From positions 248,001 to 312,000 of the forward strand of contig JAGYIF010000001.1 of NCBI GenBank assembly GCA_018402735.1: DNA of 64,000 nt. The letters run 5' to 3'. A model generated the notes under the pieces. The model was not told where the DNA came from and made no database searches. It saw only the letters and a list, made by a program, of their open reading frames with translations. Positions within the stretch are counted from its first letter, which is position 1; every line of letters begins with the position of its first letter. Origin of the DNA: Pelagibacteraceae bacterium. Lineage in GTDB: Bacteria > Pseudomonadota > Alphaproteobacteria > Pelagibacterales > Pelagibacteraceae. Below are positions 1-7,839 of the stretch, piece by piece. Position numbers and translations under genes: made by a program.

Positions 1-291
1 TAATAATTTTGAATGATCTTCAGAATGGATATCGTTTAATTTTGTTGGTTTGCTTGCAGAGTTGCTATCCCCAAAAAATTTAACATAACCACCAAGTGGA
101 ATAAGACAAATTTTCCACCTAGTGCCATCCTTATCATTCCATCCAAACAGCTCCTTGCCAAAGCCAATCGAGAAATCAGTAACAGTTACTTTGTATTTTT
201 TTGCATAATAATAATGTCCATATTCATGAATAAATACAACGACCGATATTAACAAAATAAAATAAAAAGCGTTTTGGATAAAAGAGATCAT
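1..291 (-). CDS. rseP: RseP-type site-2 intramembrane zinc protease (N-terminal part)
   Basis: Partial gene running off the left edge; 97 codons are present. The translation opens with a hydrophobic segment followed by the zinc-protease motif HEYGH at about residues 23-27, then the family stretches FSIGFG and PLGGYVKFFGD. These identify the M50 regulated intramembrane protease that cleaves anti-sigma factors and signal-peptide remnants in the inner membrane. The ATG follows the TAA of the upstream LysE-type gene without a spacer, so the two are probably co-transcribed. In most proteobacteria dxr precedes rseP; here it does not. The PDZ domains and second catalytic motif lie outside the window. 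Confidence 0.93.
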   Translation of the reverse strand, partial: MISFIQNAFYFILLISVVVFIHEYGHYYYAKKYKVTVTDFSIGFGKELFGWNDKDGTRWKICLIPLGGYVKFFGDSNSASKPTKLNDIHSEDHSKLL

Positions 292-906
292 TTATGTTTT
301 GATAGTTATAATTAAAAAAAAGCCAATAGAAAGGATAAAAAATCCAGAAACCATATTAATCCGCTTTAAATATACATCGTTTAGATGTTTTTTAAAATGC
401 AAAGCAATATTTATTAATATAATCCACCACAACATAGAACCTGAAAATATTCCAAGGACAATAAGAGTAGATTGGAAAAAATCAATTCGATCAAATAAAT
501 AATTAATATTCGAAAGAGCTGCAATAAATGCAAGCATGGTTATGGGATTGCTCAAAGTGATAAAAAAAGTAGATACAAAATCTTTAATGTTATTTTCGTG
601 GCTTACCACTACATTTTCTGCTGTGTAAACTTGTTTCACCATCATTCGCATACCGATAAAAACAATACAAAGTCCTCCGGCTAATCGCAATACTGGCTGA
701 TTCACCAAAAACTGCCCTGAAATAGACGTCAAACCATAGATGGCAATAATACCATAAATTAAATCGGCTGCGGCAGCACCTAGACCTGTAGAATATCCAG
801 ATGATTTACCGTATTGTAAGGATCTAGTTACACAAAGAATACATACCGTTCCAACTGGCAAGGCTACCAAAAAACCAATTATTAAACCTGAAATATAAGA
901 ATTCAA
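292..906 (-). CDS. LysE/RhtB family amino-acid exporter
   Basis: A 204-residue, very hydrophobic protein of normal LysE-family length with about six membrane segments. The N-terminal LPVGTVCILCVTRSL stretch corresponds to the family's conserved P-G-P-type first segment, and LSNPITMLAF matches the conserved internal NP motif. The family exports amino acids or similar small metabolites across the inner membrane. The substrate cannot be read from the sequence. The stop codon touches the rseP start, suggesting translational coupling. A second LysE-type gene lies at 29070-29678. Confidence 0.85.
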   Translation of the reverse strand: MNSYISGLIIGFLVALPVGTVCILCVTRSLQYGKSSGYSTGLGAAAADLIYGIIAIYGLTSISGQFLVNQPVLRLAGGLCIVFIGMRMMVKQVYTAENVVVSHENNIKDFVSTFFITLSNPITMLAFIAALSNINYLFDRIDFFQSTLIVLGIFSGSMLWWIILINIALHFKKHLNDVYLKRINMVSGFFILSIGFFLIITIKT

Positions 907-969
907 ATCATTCCTTTTACAATTAACACTACTGTAGTTTTTATTTTTTTTGAAAGTATTTTTTTAAAT

Positions 970-1308
970 TTAGATAGCCTCTGGTCCACTCTCGCCAGTT
1001 CTGATTCTTATAACTTTTGACAAATCAGTGACGAAAATTTTTCCATCTCCTATTTGATCTGTTTTTGCTGATTTTTCTATTGTTTTGATAACTTTATCTA
1101 AGTGTTCGTCGGTAACTGCAATTTCTAATTTAGATTTTGGTAAAAAAGAAACTTCTATTTCTGTGCCTCGGTATACTTCTTTATGCCCCTTTTGCCGACC
1201 AAATCCTTTTACTTCTGATAAAGTGATTCCGGTAACACCAATTTTTGCTAAAGCATCTTTAACGCTATCAACTTTAGTTGTTTTAATAATTGCTGTGATA
1301 AGTTTCAT
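970..1308 (-). CDS. PII nitrogen regulatory protein (GlnB/GlnK family) lacking Tyr51
   Basis: At 112 residues this is the exact length of PII, and it aligns with E. coli GlnB without gaps through residue 58: VKGFGRQKGH at 33-42, EVYRG at 44-48, FLPK at 55-58, GDGKIFV near 87-93 and the RIRTGE tail. PII trimers sense ATP/ADP and 2-oxoglutarate and adjust nitrogen assimilation. The residue normally uridylylated, Tyr51, is Ile here (RGTEIEV; the codon on the coding strand is ATA), while Tyr46 is kept. Covalent control through GlnD at the usual site is therefore not possible. No amtB, glnA or glnD is nearby, so GlnB versus GlnK cannot be decided. Confidence 0.93.
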   Translation of the reverse strand: MKLITAIIKTTKVDSVKDALAKIGVTGITLSEVKGFGRQKGHKEVYRGTEIEVSFLPKSKLEIAVTDEHLDKVIKTIEKSAKTDQIGDGKIFVTDLSKVIRIRTGESGPEAI

Positions 1309-1354
1309 GATAAATAATTATATCAAATTGTTTCTGCATGCAAATCATCGATAA

Positions 1355-2239
1355 TTAAAATTGCCACTCACTTACTTTATTAAATATAAAATCTCTAAAT
1401 GCTTGAACTCTTGCAACATTTTTTAAAGATTGTGGGAACACAAAGTGAGCTTCATACTTAGGTCCATTAATTTCGCCAAGCACTTTTACTAGTCCGGGTT
1501 TTCCAATAGTCATGTAGTCTGGTAATGCAGCCAATCCAACTCCACTATCTACAGCTAGAAGTAATGCGTAAATATTATTCACTTTCATTACCGACTTTCT
1601 TTTATTTTTTGTCCCCAATTTTAAAATCCATTCTTTTTGGGATAGTGGTGAAGGTGTTCCTCGTCCATACGTAATTAAATTATGCTTATCCAAATCTTTA
1701 ACGGTTCTTGGAACTCCAGATTTTTCTAGATACTTAGATGATCCATAAATATGATAATTAATATCGATAAGTTTTTTTTGAATATAATTTAGCTGCTTTG
1801 GCTGTCTCATCCATATTGCAATATCAGCTTCTCTAGTACTTAAATCTAATTCCTGATCGGTCACAATTAGCTCTACTTCAATATCTGGATTTTTTTCCAT
1901 AAATTCTTGAATTCTTGGCGTTAACCAAATTCCACCAAAACCCACCACTGTTGTTACAACAATTTTTCCTGATGGCTTATCTTTTTTGTCCATCAAGTCA
2001 GATTCTACTTCTTTTATTTTAGAAATAACTTCGTTGGCTGTTTTGTATAAAATTTCTCCATTGTCTGTTAAAGATAATCCACGGGCATGACGCTCGTATA
2101 AAGTAGTTTTGAGCTCATATTCTAATGATTGTATCTGTCTACTAATTGCAGATTGACTTAAATTTAATACTTCAGCTGCTTTGGTAAAGCTACCTGCTTG
2201 TGTCACTGCGTGAAAAATTTTTAGTTTATCCCAATCCAT
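1355..2239 (-). CDS. LysR family transcriptional regulator
   Basis: A 294-residue protein with an N-terminal winged helix-turn-helix (MDWDKLKIFHAVTQAGSF, then LNLSQSAISRQIQSLE at about residues 24-40) and a C-terminal substrate-binding-like effector domain. This is the standard LysR layout and length. It starts two bases after the acuI stop on the same strand, so it is probably co-transcribed with acuI rather than divergent from its target as many LysR genes are. The effector is unknown; control of acuI or the folE-acuI operon is an inference from position only. Confidence 0.9.
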   Translation of the reverse strand: MDWDKLKIFHAVTQAGSFTKAAEVLNLSQSAISRQIQSLEYELKTTLYERHARGLSLTDNGEILYKTANEVISKIKEVESDLMDKKDKPSGKIVVTTVVGFGGIWLTPRIQEFMEKNPDIEVELIVTDQELDLSTREADIAIWMRQPKQLNYIQKKLIDINYHIYGSSKYLEKSGVPRTVKDLDKHNLITYGRGTPSPLSQKEWILKLGTKNKRKSVMKVNNIYALLLAVDSGVGLAALPDYMTIGKPGLVKVLGEINGPKYEAHFVFPQSLKNVARVQAFRDFIFNKVSEWQF

Positions 2240-2241
2240 AA

Positions 2242-3240
2242 TTATTTATTAACGTCTATTACTACTCTACCTGAAATTTCTCCTTTTAAAATATTTGAAG
2301 ATGATTTTACCAAGTCTGCTAACGACCAAACTTGAGTAACTTCGTGTAATTTATCAAAATCAATTAATTGCTTAACTTGCGACCATACAAACTGTCTTCT
2401 TTTCTCAGAGCACATAACTGAATCTATTCCCCATAATTTTACTCCTCTTATGATAAAAGGCATGACGGTTGTATCTAATTTAAAACTACTTGCTAATCCA
2501 CATGCTGCAACAATTCCATTTGGTCTAGTTTGGGCAAGTGCTCTAGCTAAAATTTTACCACCAACTGTATCTACTACCCCATCCCACAACGCAGGCTCTA
2601 ATGGTTTTGAGTCTTGATCCATCTCAGCTCGGTCAATAATAGTGCTGGCACCAATTTTTTTTAAAAACTCTGTATGCTCTTTTTTACCAGTAATTGCAGT
2701 TACGTTGTAGCCCATTTTAGAAAGAGCCATAACTGCAACGCTTCCCACTCCACCTGTTGCACCTGTAACTAAAACATCTTTTATTGGCTCACCAAGCAAA
2801 ATGGTTTCTCTTGCTTGTATAGCAAATGCACAAAGCAAAGCTGTAAAACCAGCGGTTCCTAAAGCCATAGCATCTTTACTAGAAACACCCGCTGGAGCTT
2901 TAACTAAAAATTTACTTTTAACTTTTGCATATTGAGAATATCCTCCATAATAAACTTCCCCCACTCTCCAGCCAGTTAATATAACTTTATCACCTACTGC
3001 AAATTTTGGATCAGAACTATGCTCTACTGTGCCTGCAAAATCTATTCCTGGGATATGAGGATAATCTTTTACTAACTTGCCACCATTTTTTAAAATCATT
3101 CCATCTTTATAATTAAGACTGGAGTAATCAATTTTAACCGTGACTTCTTCTTCTTTTAAAAATGAGAGATCAATTTCTTTTATTTCTTTTGTAAAATTTT
3201 CTCCTTCTTGATTTATTACGATAGCTTTGAATTTACTCAT
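2242..3240 (-). CDS. acuI: NADPH-dependent acrylyl-CoA reductase, AcuI/YhdH family
   Basis: A 332-residue medium-chain dehydrogenase/reductase without the structural zinc lobe. Seen: SSLNYKDGM near residue 40, PGIDFAGTV near 64, and the nucleotide-binding VTGATGGVGSVAV near 158-170. This pattern is typical of AcuI, which reduces toxic acryloyl-CoA to propionyl-CoA during DMSP or 3-hydroxypropionate metabolism. No DMSP lyase or dmdA is in the window, so the DMSP link comes from family knowledge. The ATG overlaps the stop of the small upstream gene in an ATGA arrangement, implying translational coupling. A generic quinone oxidoreductase-like enzyme is the alternative. Confidence 0.85.
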   Translation of the reverse strand: MSKFKAIVINQEGENFTKEIKEIDLSFLKEEEVTVKIDYSSLNYKDGMILKNGGKLVKDYPHIPGIDFAGTVEHSSDPKFAVGDKVILTGWRVGEVYYGGYSQYAKVKSKFLVKAPAGVSSKDAMALGTAGFTALLCAFAIQARETILLGEPIKDVLVTGATGGVGSVAVMALSKMGYNVTAITGKKEHTEFLKKIGASTIIDRAEMDQDSKPLEPALWDGVVDTVGGKILARALAQTRPNGIVAACGLASSFKLDTTVMPFIIRGVKLWGIDSVMCSEKRRQFVWSQVKQLIDFDKLHEVTQVWSLADLVKSSSNILKGEISGRVVIDVNK

Positions 3241-3476
3241 GCAACCTGTTTTTCTAATCTTAATCTTTCACGCTCGTCATACACATACATTTTTTCAGTG
3301 TCTAAATCGGCATCTTCTTTTAATACAAAACATGTATTACTGTAGCCGCAAATAACATAGCCAACTTCAGGTTTGATTGTGTAATAAACTCTTGGATGAT
3401 CCAATTCAGTTACCACATGAGTTGTATCAACATAAACTTTTTTTAAATGATCGTATTTCTCTGGAACTTTGATCAT
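3237..3476 (-). CDS. Small zf-CHCC-like protein with degenerate zinc site
   Basis: A 79-residue soluble protein. The stretch LDHPRVYYTIKP followed by VICGYSNTCFVLK (residues 25-53) resembles the zf-CHCC fold, in which a His and a C-P-Y-C pair bind zinc, as in the complex I NDUFS6-like domain. Here His27 and Cys43 remain, but the second Cys of the knuckle is Ser46 and a Cys appears at 49, so the zinc site is altered or lost. The stop overlaps the acuI start by four bases, and folE ends just upstream. Function is unknown; the family assignment rests on motif resemblance. Confidence 0.6.
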   Translation of the reverse strand: MIKVPEKYDHLKKVYVDTTHVVTELDHPRVYYTIKPEVGYVICGYSNTCFVLKEDADLDTEKMYVYDERERLRLEKQVA

Positions 3477-3487
3477 AATATTTTTTA

Positions 3488-4090
3488 CTAATCTTTAATA
3501 TATGTCAAAAATCTTTTTTGTAGATTCTCGCTGTCACGAAAAGAGCCTGTAAAATAATTTGTTACTGTTCTAGCATTTTCCTTTAAAACACCTCTAGTTG
3601 TCATACACTGATGTTCAGCGTCTATACTTACAGCGGATCCGTGAGATTTTAATCCTTTGTAAATCGAATTTGCAATTTGCATTGTTAAACGTTCTTGTGT
3701 TTGCAATCTTCTAGAATATGCATCTACTACCCTTGCCAGTTTACTTAAACCAACAACTTTTTCTGCAGGGATGTAAGCAACATGCGCAACCCCAACAATT
3801 GGCGCCATATGATGTTCGCAATGACTGTGAATAGAGATGTGTTTTTGAATTACCATATCGTCATAGCCTTCTACATCACCAAAAGTTTTTTCCAAAAATT
3901 CATCTGGATTAACTAAATAACCACTAAAATATTCCTGAAATGCTTTAACAACTCTTTTGGGAGTTTCGAGCAGACCTTCTCGATTTGGGTCTTCACCTAT
4001 ATATTTTAAAATAGTTGCAATAGCTTTTTCAGCCTCATCTTTGGAAATTTTTTCTAGAATTTTATACTTAATATCTGTTACGTTTTTCAT
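3488..4090 (-). CDS. folE: GTP cyclohydrolase I
   Basis: A 200-residue protein carrying the type I GTP cyclohydrolase core: HSHCEHHMAPIVGVAHVAYIP (zinc Cys and His ligands, about residues 87-107), GLSKLARVVDAYSRRLQTQE, and EHQCMTTRGV with the third zinc ligand Cys. The enzyme converts GTP to 7,8-dihydroneopterin triphosphate, the first step of folate (and possibly queuosine-type) synthesis. Length is normal. It heads a minus-strand run with the small zinc-finger-like gene 11 bases downstream and acuI after that. The 61-base gap to the divergent hisI must hold both promoters. Confidence 0.97.
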   Translation of the reverse strand: MKNVTDIKYKILEKISKDEAEKAIATILKYIGEDPNREGLLETPKRVVKAFQEYFSGYLVNPDEFLEKTFGDVEGYDDMVIQKHISIHSHCEHHMAPIVGVAHVAYIPAEKVVGLSKLARVVDAYSRRLQTQERLTMQIANSIYKGLKSHGSAVSIDAEHQCMTTRGVLKENARTVTNYFTGSFRDSENLQKRFLTYIKD

Positions 4091-4151
4091 GATTTAAAAA
4101 TTAAATTTATAATATATATGTATGTTTTAAAATAGTTATATTGTCTCGATA

Positions 4152-4613
4152 ATGTTTAAAGAAAGAAAATCTGTATACGAAGTAGAAGAAGGAAAGTTTT
4201 TATCTCCTAAGTTTGATGAAAAAGGACTAATTCCGGTAATAACCACTGATTACAAAACAAAAGAAATTCTCATGCACGGTTATATGAATGCAGAGGCTTT
4301 AAAAAAAACAATTACAACAAAAGAAGCTCACTATTGGAGTAGATCCACACAAGCAATTTGGCATAAAGGAAAAACAAGTGGCTTTGTTCAGAAAATAAAA
4401 TCTATTCGAATAGACGATGATCAAGACGCAGTTTGGATATCAGTAGACATTGGTGATGGAGCTAGTTGCCATGTTGGATATAATTCTTGTTTTTACCGAT
4501 CTATTCTGCTGGATGGAACTAAAGATCCTGTAGAAATGAAGTTTGAAGAAAGTAAAAAAAAATTTGATCCAGAAGTGGTCTATAAAGGACAGCCAAATCC
4601 TACAAAACTATGA
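4152..4613 (+). CDS. hisI: Phosphoribosyl-AMP cyclohydrolase
   Basis: A 153-residue HisI of the stand-alone type (no HisE domain). Recognised by LMHGYMNAEAL near residue 40, AHYWSRS near 58, the metal-binding acidic run IDDDQDAVW, and the Cys-containing SCHVGYNSCFYR near 113-124. It opens the purine ring of phosphoribosyl-AMP in histidine synthesis. It is somewhat longer than the usual 110-140 residues, with an extended N-terminus and a lysine-rich tail. The stop overlaps the next gene by four bases (ATGA type). No other his gene is in the window. Confidence 0.95.
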   Translation: MFKERKSVYEVEEGKFLSPKFDEKGLIPVITTDYKTKEILMHGYMNAEALKKTITTKEAHYWSRSTQAIWHKGKTSGFVQKIKSIRIDDDQDAVWISVDIGDGASCHVGYNSCFYRSILLDGTKDPVEMKFEESKKKFDPEVVYKGQPNPTKL

Positions 4614-5224
4614 GCATAAAAATTTTAAGTCCTTTTGGACCAAAGATGGCTAAATTAGTCTTGCCTAAACCTCTTGTTACTAAAATTAATGCGGAAGTAG
4701 ATAAGATTATTTCTAGCAAATCTTTGTCTGCAAAATATAATTATTCAAAAAAATTAGCTGGTGAGGTTCAGCAAGAAATAGAATTGCCCCATACTTTTGT
4801 TGCAAAATATCTGAAGAAATTTTTTGACAATAAGCTCAAATTATTTGTCAAACAAACTACAGGAAAAACTTCTAAAAAAATTAAACTAAAAAATTTTTGG
4901 GTAGTTCGACAATTTGCACATGACTATAATCCTATTCATTTTCATGATGGTGATATATCTGGTGTTGGATATTTAAAGATTCCAAAAAATTTTAATAAAG
5001 GGAAAAAAAAATATAAAACTAATGGATCTATTGATTTTATTAATGGCAGTAGAATGTTTCTAAATCAAAGTATCTTTAATCATCAACCAAAAATTGGAGA
5101 TCTATTATTTTTTCCAAATTATTTAATGCATACTGCCTACCCTTTTTTAGTTGAAGGAGAACGACGATCATTTTCTTTTAATGCAGAAATTGAAAAATCA
5201 ATTTCAAATGTCTTTCATGAATAA
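4610..5224 (+). CDS. Putative 2-oxoglutarate/Fe(II) oxygenase (TIGR02466-like)
   Basis: A 204-residue soluble protein. Near residue 112 it has HFHDGD, a candidate H-x-D iron pair, and near residues 175-190 LMHTAYPFLVEGERRSFSFN, giving the distal His and the Arg that would bind 2-oxoglutarate. GDLLFFPNYLMH is typical of this putative oxygenase family. The substrate is unknown. It is translationally coupled to hisI (4-base overlap) and overlaps the DUF2237 gene by 8 bases, so all are probably one operon; a link to histidine synthesis is not established. Confidence 0.75.
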   Translation: MSIKILSPFGPKMAKLVLPKPLVTKINAEVDKIISSKSLSAKYNYSKKLAGEVQQEIELPHTFVAKYLKKFFDNKLKLFVKQTTGKTSKKIKLKNFWVVRQFAHDYNPIHFHDGDISGVGYLKIPKNFNKGKKKYKTNGSIDFINGSRMFLNQSIFNHQPKIGDLLFFPNYLMHTAYPFLVEGERRSFSFNAEIEKSISNVFHE

Positions 5225-5597
5225 TATAAAAAAACAAAAAAATGTTCTTGGGGAGCATTTAGAAATTTGCTCTACCGATCCAGTTACCGGTTGGTACCGG
5301 GATGGGTGCTGCAATACGGACGAATTAGACAAAGGAACTCATACCGTTTGTGCAAAAGTTACTGATGATTTTCTTTCTTGGTTAAAAGAAAATGGGAATG
5401 ATTTAGTTACTCCAAGACCTGAGTTTAATTTTGAAGGATTAAAACATGGTGATAACTGGTGTGTATGTGCAAGCTGGTATGCTAGAGCTGCAAAAGCTGG
5501 TCATGCTTGTAAAGTTTACATCAAAAGCACAAATATCAAAACACTAGATCATGTGGATCTTGCAACTCTTAAGAAAAACGCGATAGACTTAGCCTAA
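5217..5597 (+). CDS. DUF2237 family protein
   Basis: A 126-residue protein from the ATG at 5217. An in-frame upstream start exists at 5151, but it would lie deep inside the preceding gene, and family similarity begins after MNNIKKQ. Conserved family stretches are NVLGEHLEICSTDPVTGWYR, GCCNTDELDKGTHTVCA, LVTPRPEFNF and GDNWCVCASW. Cysteine-rich and of normal length. DUF2237 proteins are widespread and have no established function that I know of. The start overlaps the oxygenase stop by 8 bases. Confidence 0.85.
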   Translation: MNNIKKQKNVLGEHLEICSTDPVTGWYRDGCCNTDELDKGTHTVCAKVTDDFLSWLKENGNDLVTPRPEFNFEGLKHGDNWCVCASWYARAAKAGHACKVYIKSTNIKTLDHVDLATLKKNAIDLA

Positions 5598-5599
5598 AT

Positions 5600-6199
5600 A
5601 TGGCTATTCATAAAATAATTTTTGATGTTGGTCAGGTATTAATTAATTTTAGTCCAAAAAATTTATTTTTAAAAATATTAAAGACAGATCAAGAAGTTGA
5701 TTATTTTTTAAAAAATATTTGTACCTGGAAATGGCATCTTAATCAGGACGTGGTATTCGACACCAGCAAAGCAGCTGGTCCAATGGTTAAACAATATCCT
5801 AAATATAAAGAGGCAATTGAAGCATTTTATGGACGATTTTTAGAAATGATTAATTACAAACATGAAGAAAATATTAATTTAGCACTAGATTTAAAAAAAA
5901 GAGGATACCAAATTTATTTACTCAGTAATTTTCCAGGAGATCAATTTGAAAAATATAGATTACAAAATAGTTTTATAGATGAGTTTGATGATAGGATTAT
6001 TTCTGGTGATGTTGGTGTAATGAAACCAAATCCAAAAATATACGAATTAGCTATAAAAAAATTTAATCTTATTCCTGAAGAAACTTTATTTATTGATGAT
6101 AAAATTGAAAATACAGACTCAGCAGCTAAACTTGGTATCAAAACTATACAATTAACTAATCCAAAAATGCTAACTCAATTAATAAAAAAATATGTGTAA
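5600..6199 (+). CDS. HAD-IA family hydrolase
   Basis: A 199-residue haloacid dehalogenase-superfamily protein of the YihX-like type. Motif I is IIFDVGQVLINF (nucleophile Asp9; the second position of the usual DxD is Gly, as in this subgroup), motif II is LLSNF near 110, motif III Lys lies in GVMKPNPKIYE near 140, and motif IV is LFIDDKIEN near 162. Likely a phosphatase on a small phosphorylated metabolite; substrate unknown. It starts two bases after the DUF2237 stop and ends the hisI operon. Confidence 0.85.
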   Translation: MAIHKIIFDVGQVLINFSPKNLFLKILKTDQEVDYFLKNICTWKWHLNQDVVFDTSKAAGPMVKQYPKYKEAIEAFYGRFLEMINYKHEENINLALDLKKRGYQIYLLSNFPGDQFEKYRLQNSFIDEFDDRIISGDVGVMKPNPKIYELAIKKFNLIPEETLFIDDKIENTDSAAKLGIKTIQLTNPKMLTQLIKKYV

Positions 6200-6276
6200 T
6201 AAATTTATTATAAAAATTAACCACTACCTATATTGGAAATTTGTAAATGTAACCAGTTTGGTATAATTATTATTAT

Positions 6277-6522
6277 ATGAACAACAATCTTAAAAACGAA
6301 ATTCAATCAGCGGCATTTGAAAGATTGGTAGAGCACTTAAGAAATAGAAAAGATGTTCAGAATCTTGATCTGATGAATTTAGCTGGCTTTTGCAGAAACT
6401 GCTTATCTAAATGGTATAGAGAAGAAGCTGAAAAAAAAGGAATTACCATATCCGATCCAGAAGCAAGAGAACATGTGTACGGAATGTCTTATGCGGAGTG
6501 GAAAGAAAAATATCAAAAATAA
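6277..6522 (+). CDS. DUF1244 family protein
   Basis: An 81-residue protein recognised as DUF1244 by FERLVEHLRNR, LMNLAGFCRNCLSKWYREEA near residues 29-48 and YGMSYAEWK near the end. The Cys-x2-Cys pair (FCRNCL) is conserved in this family of small proteobacterial proteins of unknown function. Length is normal. Its 77-base upstream gap suggests its own promoter or a weak link to the preceding operon. It ends 5 bases from the convergent moaB stop. Confidence 0.88.
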   Translation: MNNNLKNEIQSAAFERLVEHLRNRKDVQNLDLMNLAGFCRNCLSKWYREEAEKKGITISDPEAREHVYGMSYAEWKEKYQK

Positions 6523-6527
6523 TATAT

Positions 6528-7055
6528 TTATTTCTCGTTTAGTCTTGGAATAATATTAATAAAATTGCACGGCTCAAATCTAGAGTCTAGCTGATATTTT
6601 AAAATATCTTCCCACGCGTCTTTTACGGCTCCGCTAGAACCTGGCAAAGCAAAGATATAAGTACCTTTGCACAAAATTGCCATTGCTCTAGATTGAATAG
6701 TTGATGCTCCAATTTTTTTATAACTAATTAACCTAAATAATTCGCCAAACCCTGGGATGTCTTTATCTTTAATTTCATCCAGAGCCTCTGGAGTAGTATC
6801 TCTACCAGTTAAACCGGTTCCACCGGTTGTAATAATTACATCTACTTCTTTGTTAGAACACCATTCTAATAAAATTTTTTTAATATCTTCCTTGTTGTCT
6901 TTGACTATTTGCTTGTGCGACAAGCCATGACCTTTTTCTCTTACATTTCTTGCAAGTAATTGGCCTGATGTATCGTTAGCTTCTGTTCTAGTATCCGAAA
7001 TAGTTAAAACAGAAATATTAATGGGTTTGAATTCTTTTTGACTGCTAATCGGCAT
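6528..7055 (-). CDS. moaB: Molybdenum cofactor biosynthesis protein B (MPT adenylyltransferase-like)
   Basis: A 175-residue MoaB/MogA-fold protein with the molybdopterin-binding signature TTGGTGLTGRDTTPEAL at about residues 75-91 and ALPGSSGAVKDAW near 137. Proteins of this family adenylylate molybdopterin before molybdate insertion by MoeA; in genomes lacking mogA, as in this window, MoaB can carry this activity. It lies 3.5 kb from the moaA-moaE operon and is separated from the pirin gene by 24 bases on the same strand. Confidence 0.92.
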   Translation of the reverse strand: MPISSQKEFKPINISVLTISDTRTEANDTSGQLLARNVREKGHGLSHKQIVKDNKEDIKKILLEWCSNKEVDVIITTGGTGLTGRDTTPEALDEIKDKDIPGFGELFRLISYKKIGASTIQSRAMAILCKGTYIFALPGSSGAVKDAWEDILKYQLDSRFEPCNFINIIPRLNEK

Positions 7056-7079
7056 TATATTTTGAAATTACACTAAAAA

Positions 7080-7781
7080 TTAAACTTTGGGTAGGTCGAT
7101 TAATAAAACTTCACAATCTTCTTTTGCAACAATACTAATTTGTTTCATGTCTGTAATCTCTGCTCCATCTCCCTTATTCAGCTCTACATTCTCTATTTGA
7201 AAAGTTCCATCAGAACATAAAACATAAGCCTGTTCTTTAATTGCCTGTGTGATCTTAGAGCCTTTATTTATTCTTCCAGCATAAATAGCTGCGTCTTGAT
7301 AAATTTTTAGACTATCTTGGTCCGGATGTTCAAATCCGGTTACGAGGGCTTGTAATTTATCTGTTACTGGTTTTTTTGGAAATTGTTTTGCATCCCAGCG
7401 AGGTTTAACATTTTTTTTATTTGGAAACATCCAGATTTGGTAAAGATTAGTTTCCTCATCTTCTAAATTATATTCTGAGTGAACTACTCCAGTTCCAGCT
7501 GACATTACTTGAACATCACCCGCTTCTGTTCTTCCTTCATTGCCCATATCATCTTTATGGGTAATAGCTCCCTTCCTAACATAAGTGATAATTTCCATAT
7601 TATCATGTGCGTGAGGATCAAATCCTTTATGAGGTGCAACAATATCATCATTAATGACACGCATTGGACCAAAATGCATTCGCTTAGGATTGTGGTAACT
7701 TGCGAAACTAAAATGATGCTTAGCCTTCAACCATCCATGATCAGCTCCGCCTAATTGATTGTAAGAAATTTTATTAATCAT
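7080..7781 (-). CDS. Pirin family protein
   Basis: A bicupin of 233 residues from the ATG at 7781 (MINKISYNQLGGADHGW); an in-frame upstream start at 7835 adds 18 residues without family similarity. Family signatures: HFGPMRVINDD, the metal ligand cluster FDPHAHDNMEIITYVRKG with the distal HKDDMGN, and AGTGVVHSEYN. Pirins are iron-binding cupins with assorted roles (quercetinase-like activity or redox-linked partner binding), so no exact role can be given. It is divergent from the TSUP exporter and lies upstream of moaB. Confidence 0.88.
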   Translation of the reverse strand: MINKISYNQLGGADHGWLKAKHHFSFASYHNPKRMHFGPMRVINDDIVAPHKGFDPHAHDNMEIITYVRKGAITHKDDMGNEGRTEAGDVQVMSAGTGVVHSEYNLEDEETNLYQIWMFPNKKNVKPRWDAKQFPKKPVTDKLQALVTGFEHPDQDSLKIYQDAAIYAGRINKGSKITQAIKEQAYVLCSDGTFQIENVELNKGDGAEITDMKQISIVAKEDCEVLLIDLPKV

Positions 7782-7839
7782 TTTATTTAATATGTTGCCA
7801 CTACAAGTAATTATTAATAACATATTTTCAAGCAAGATT

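Noticed and set aside
5151..5216. Upstream start of the DUF2237 gene
   Set aside because: It would overlap the oxygenase by 74 bases; family similarity starts just after the ATG at 5217.
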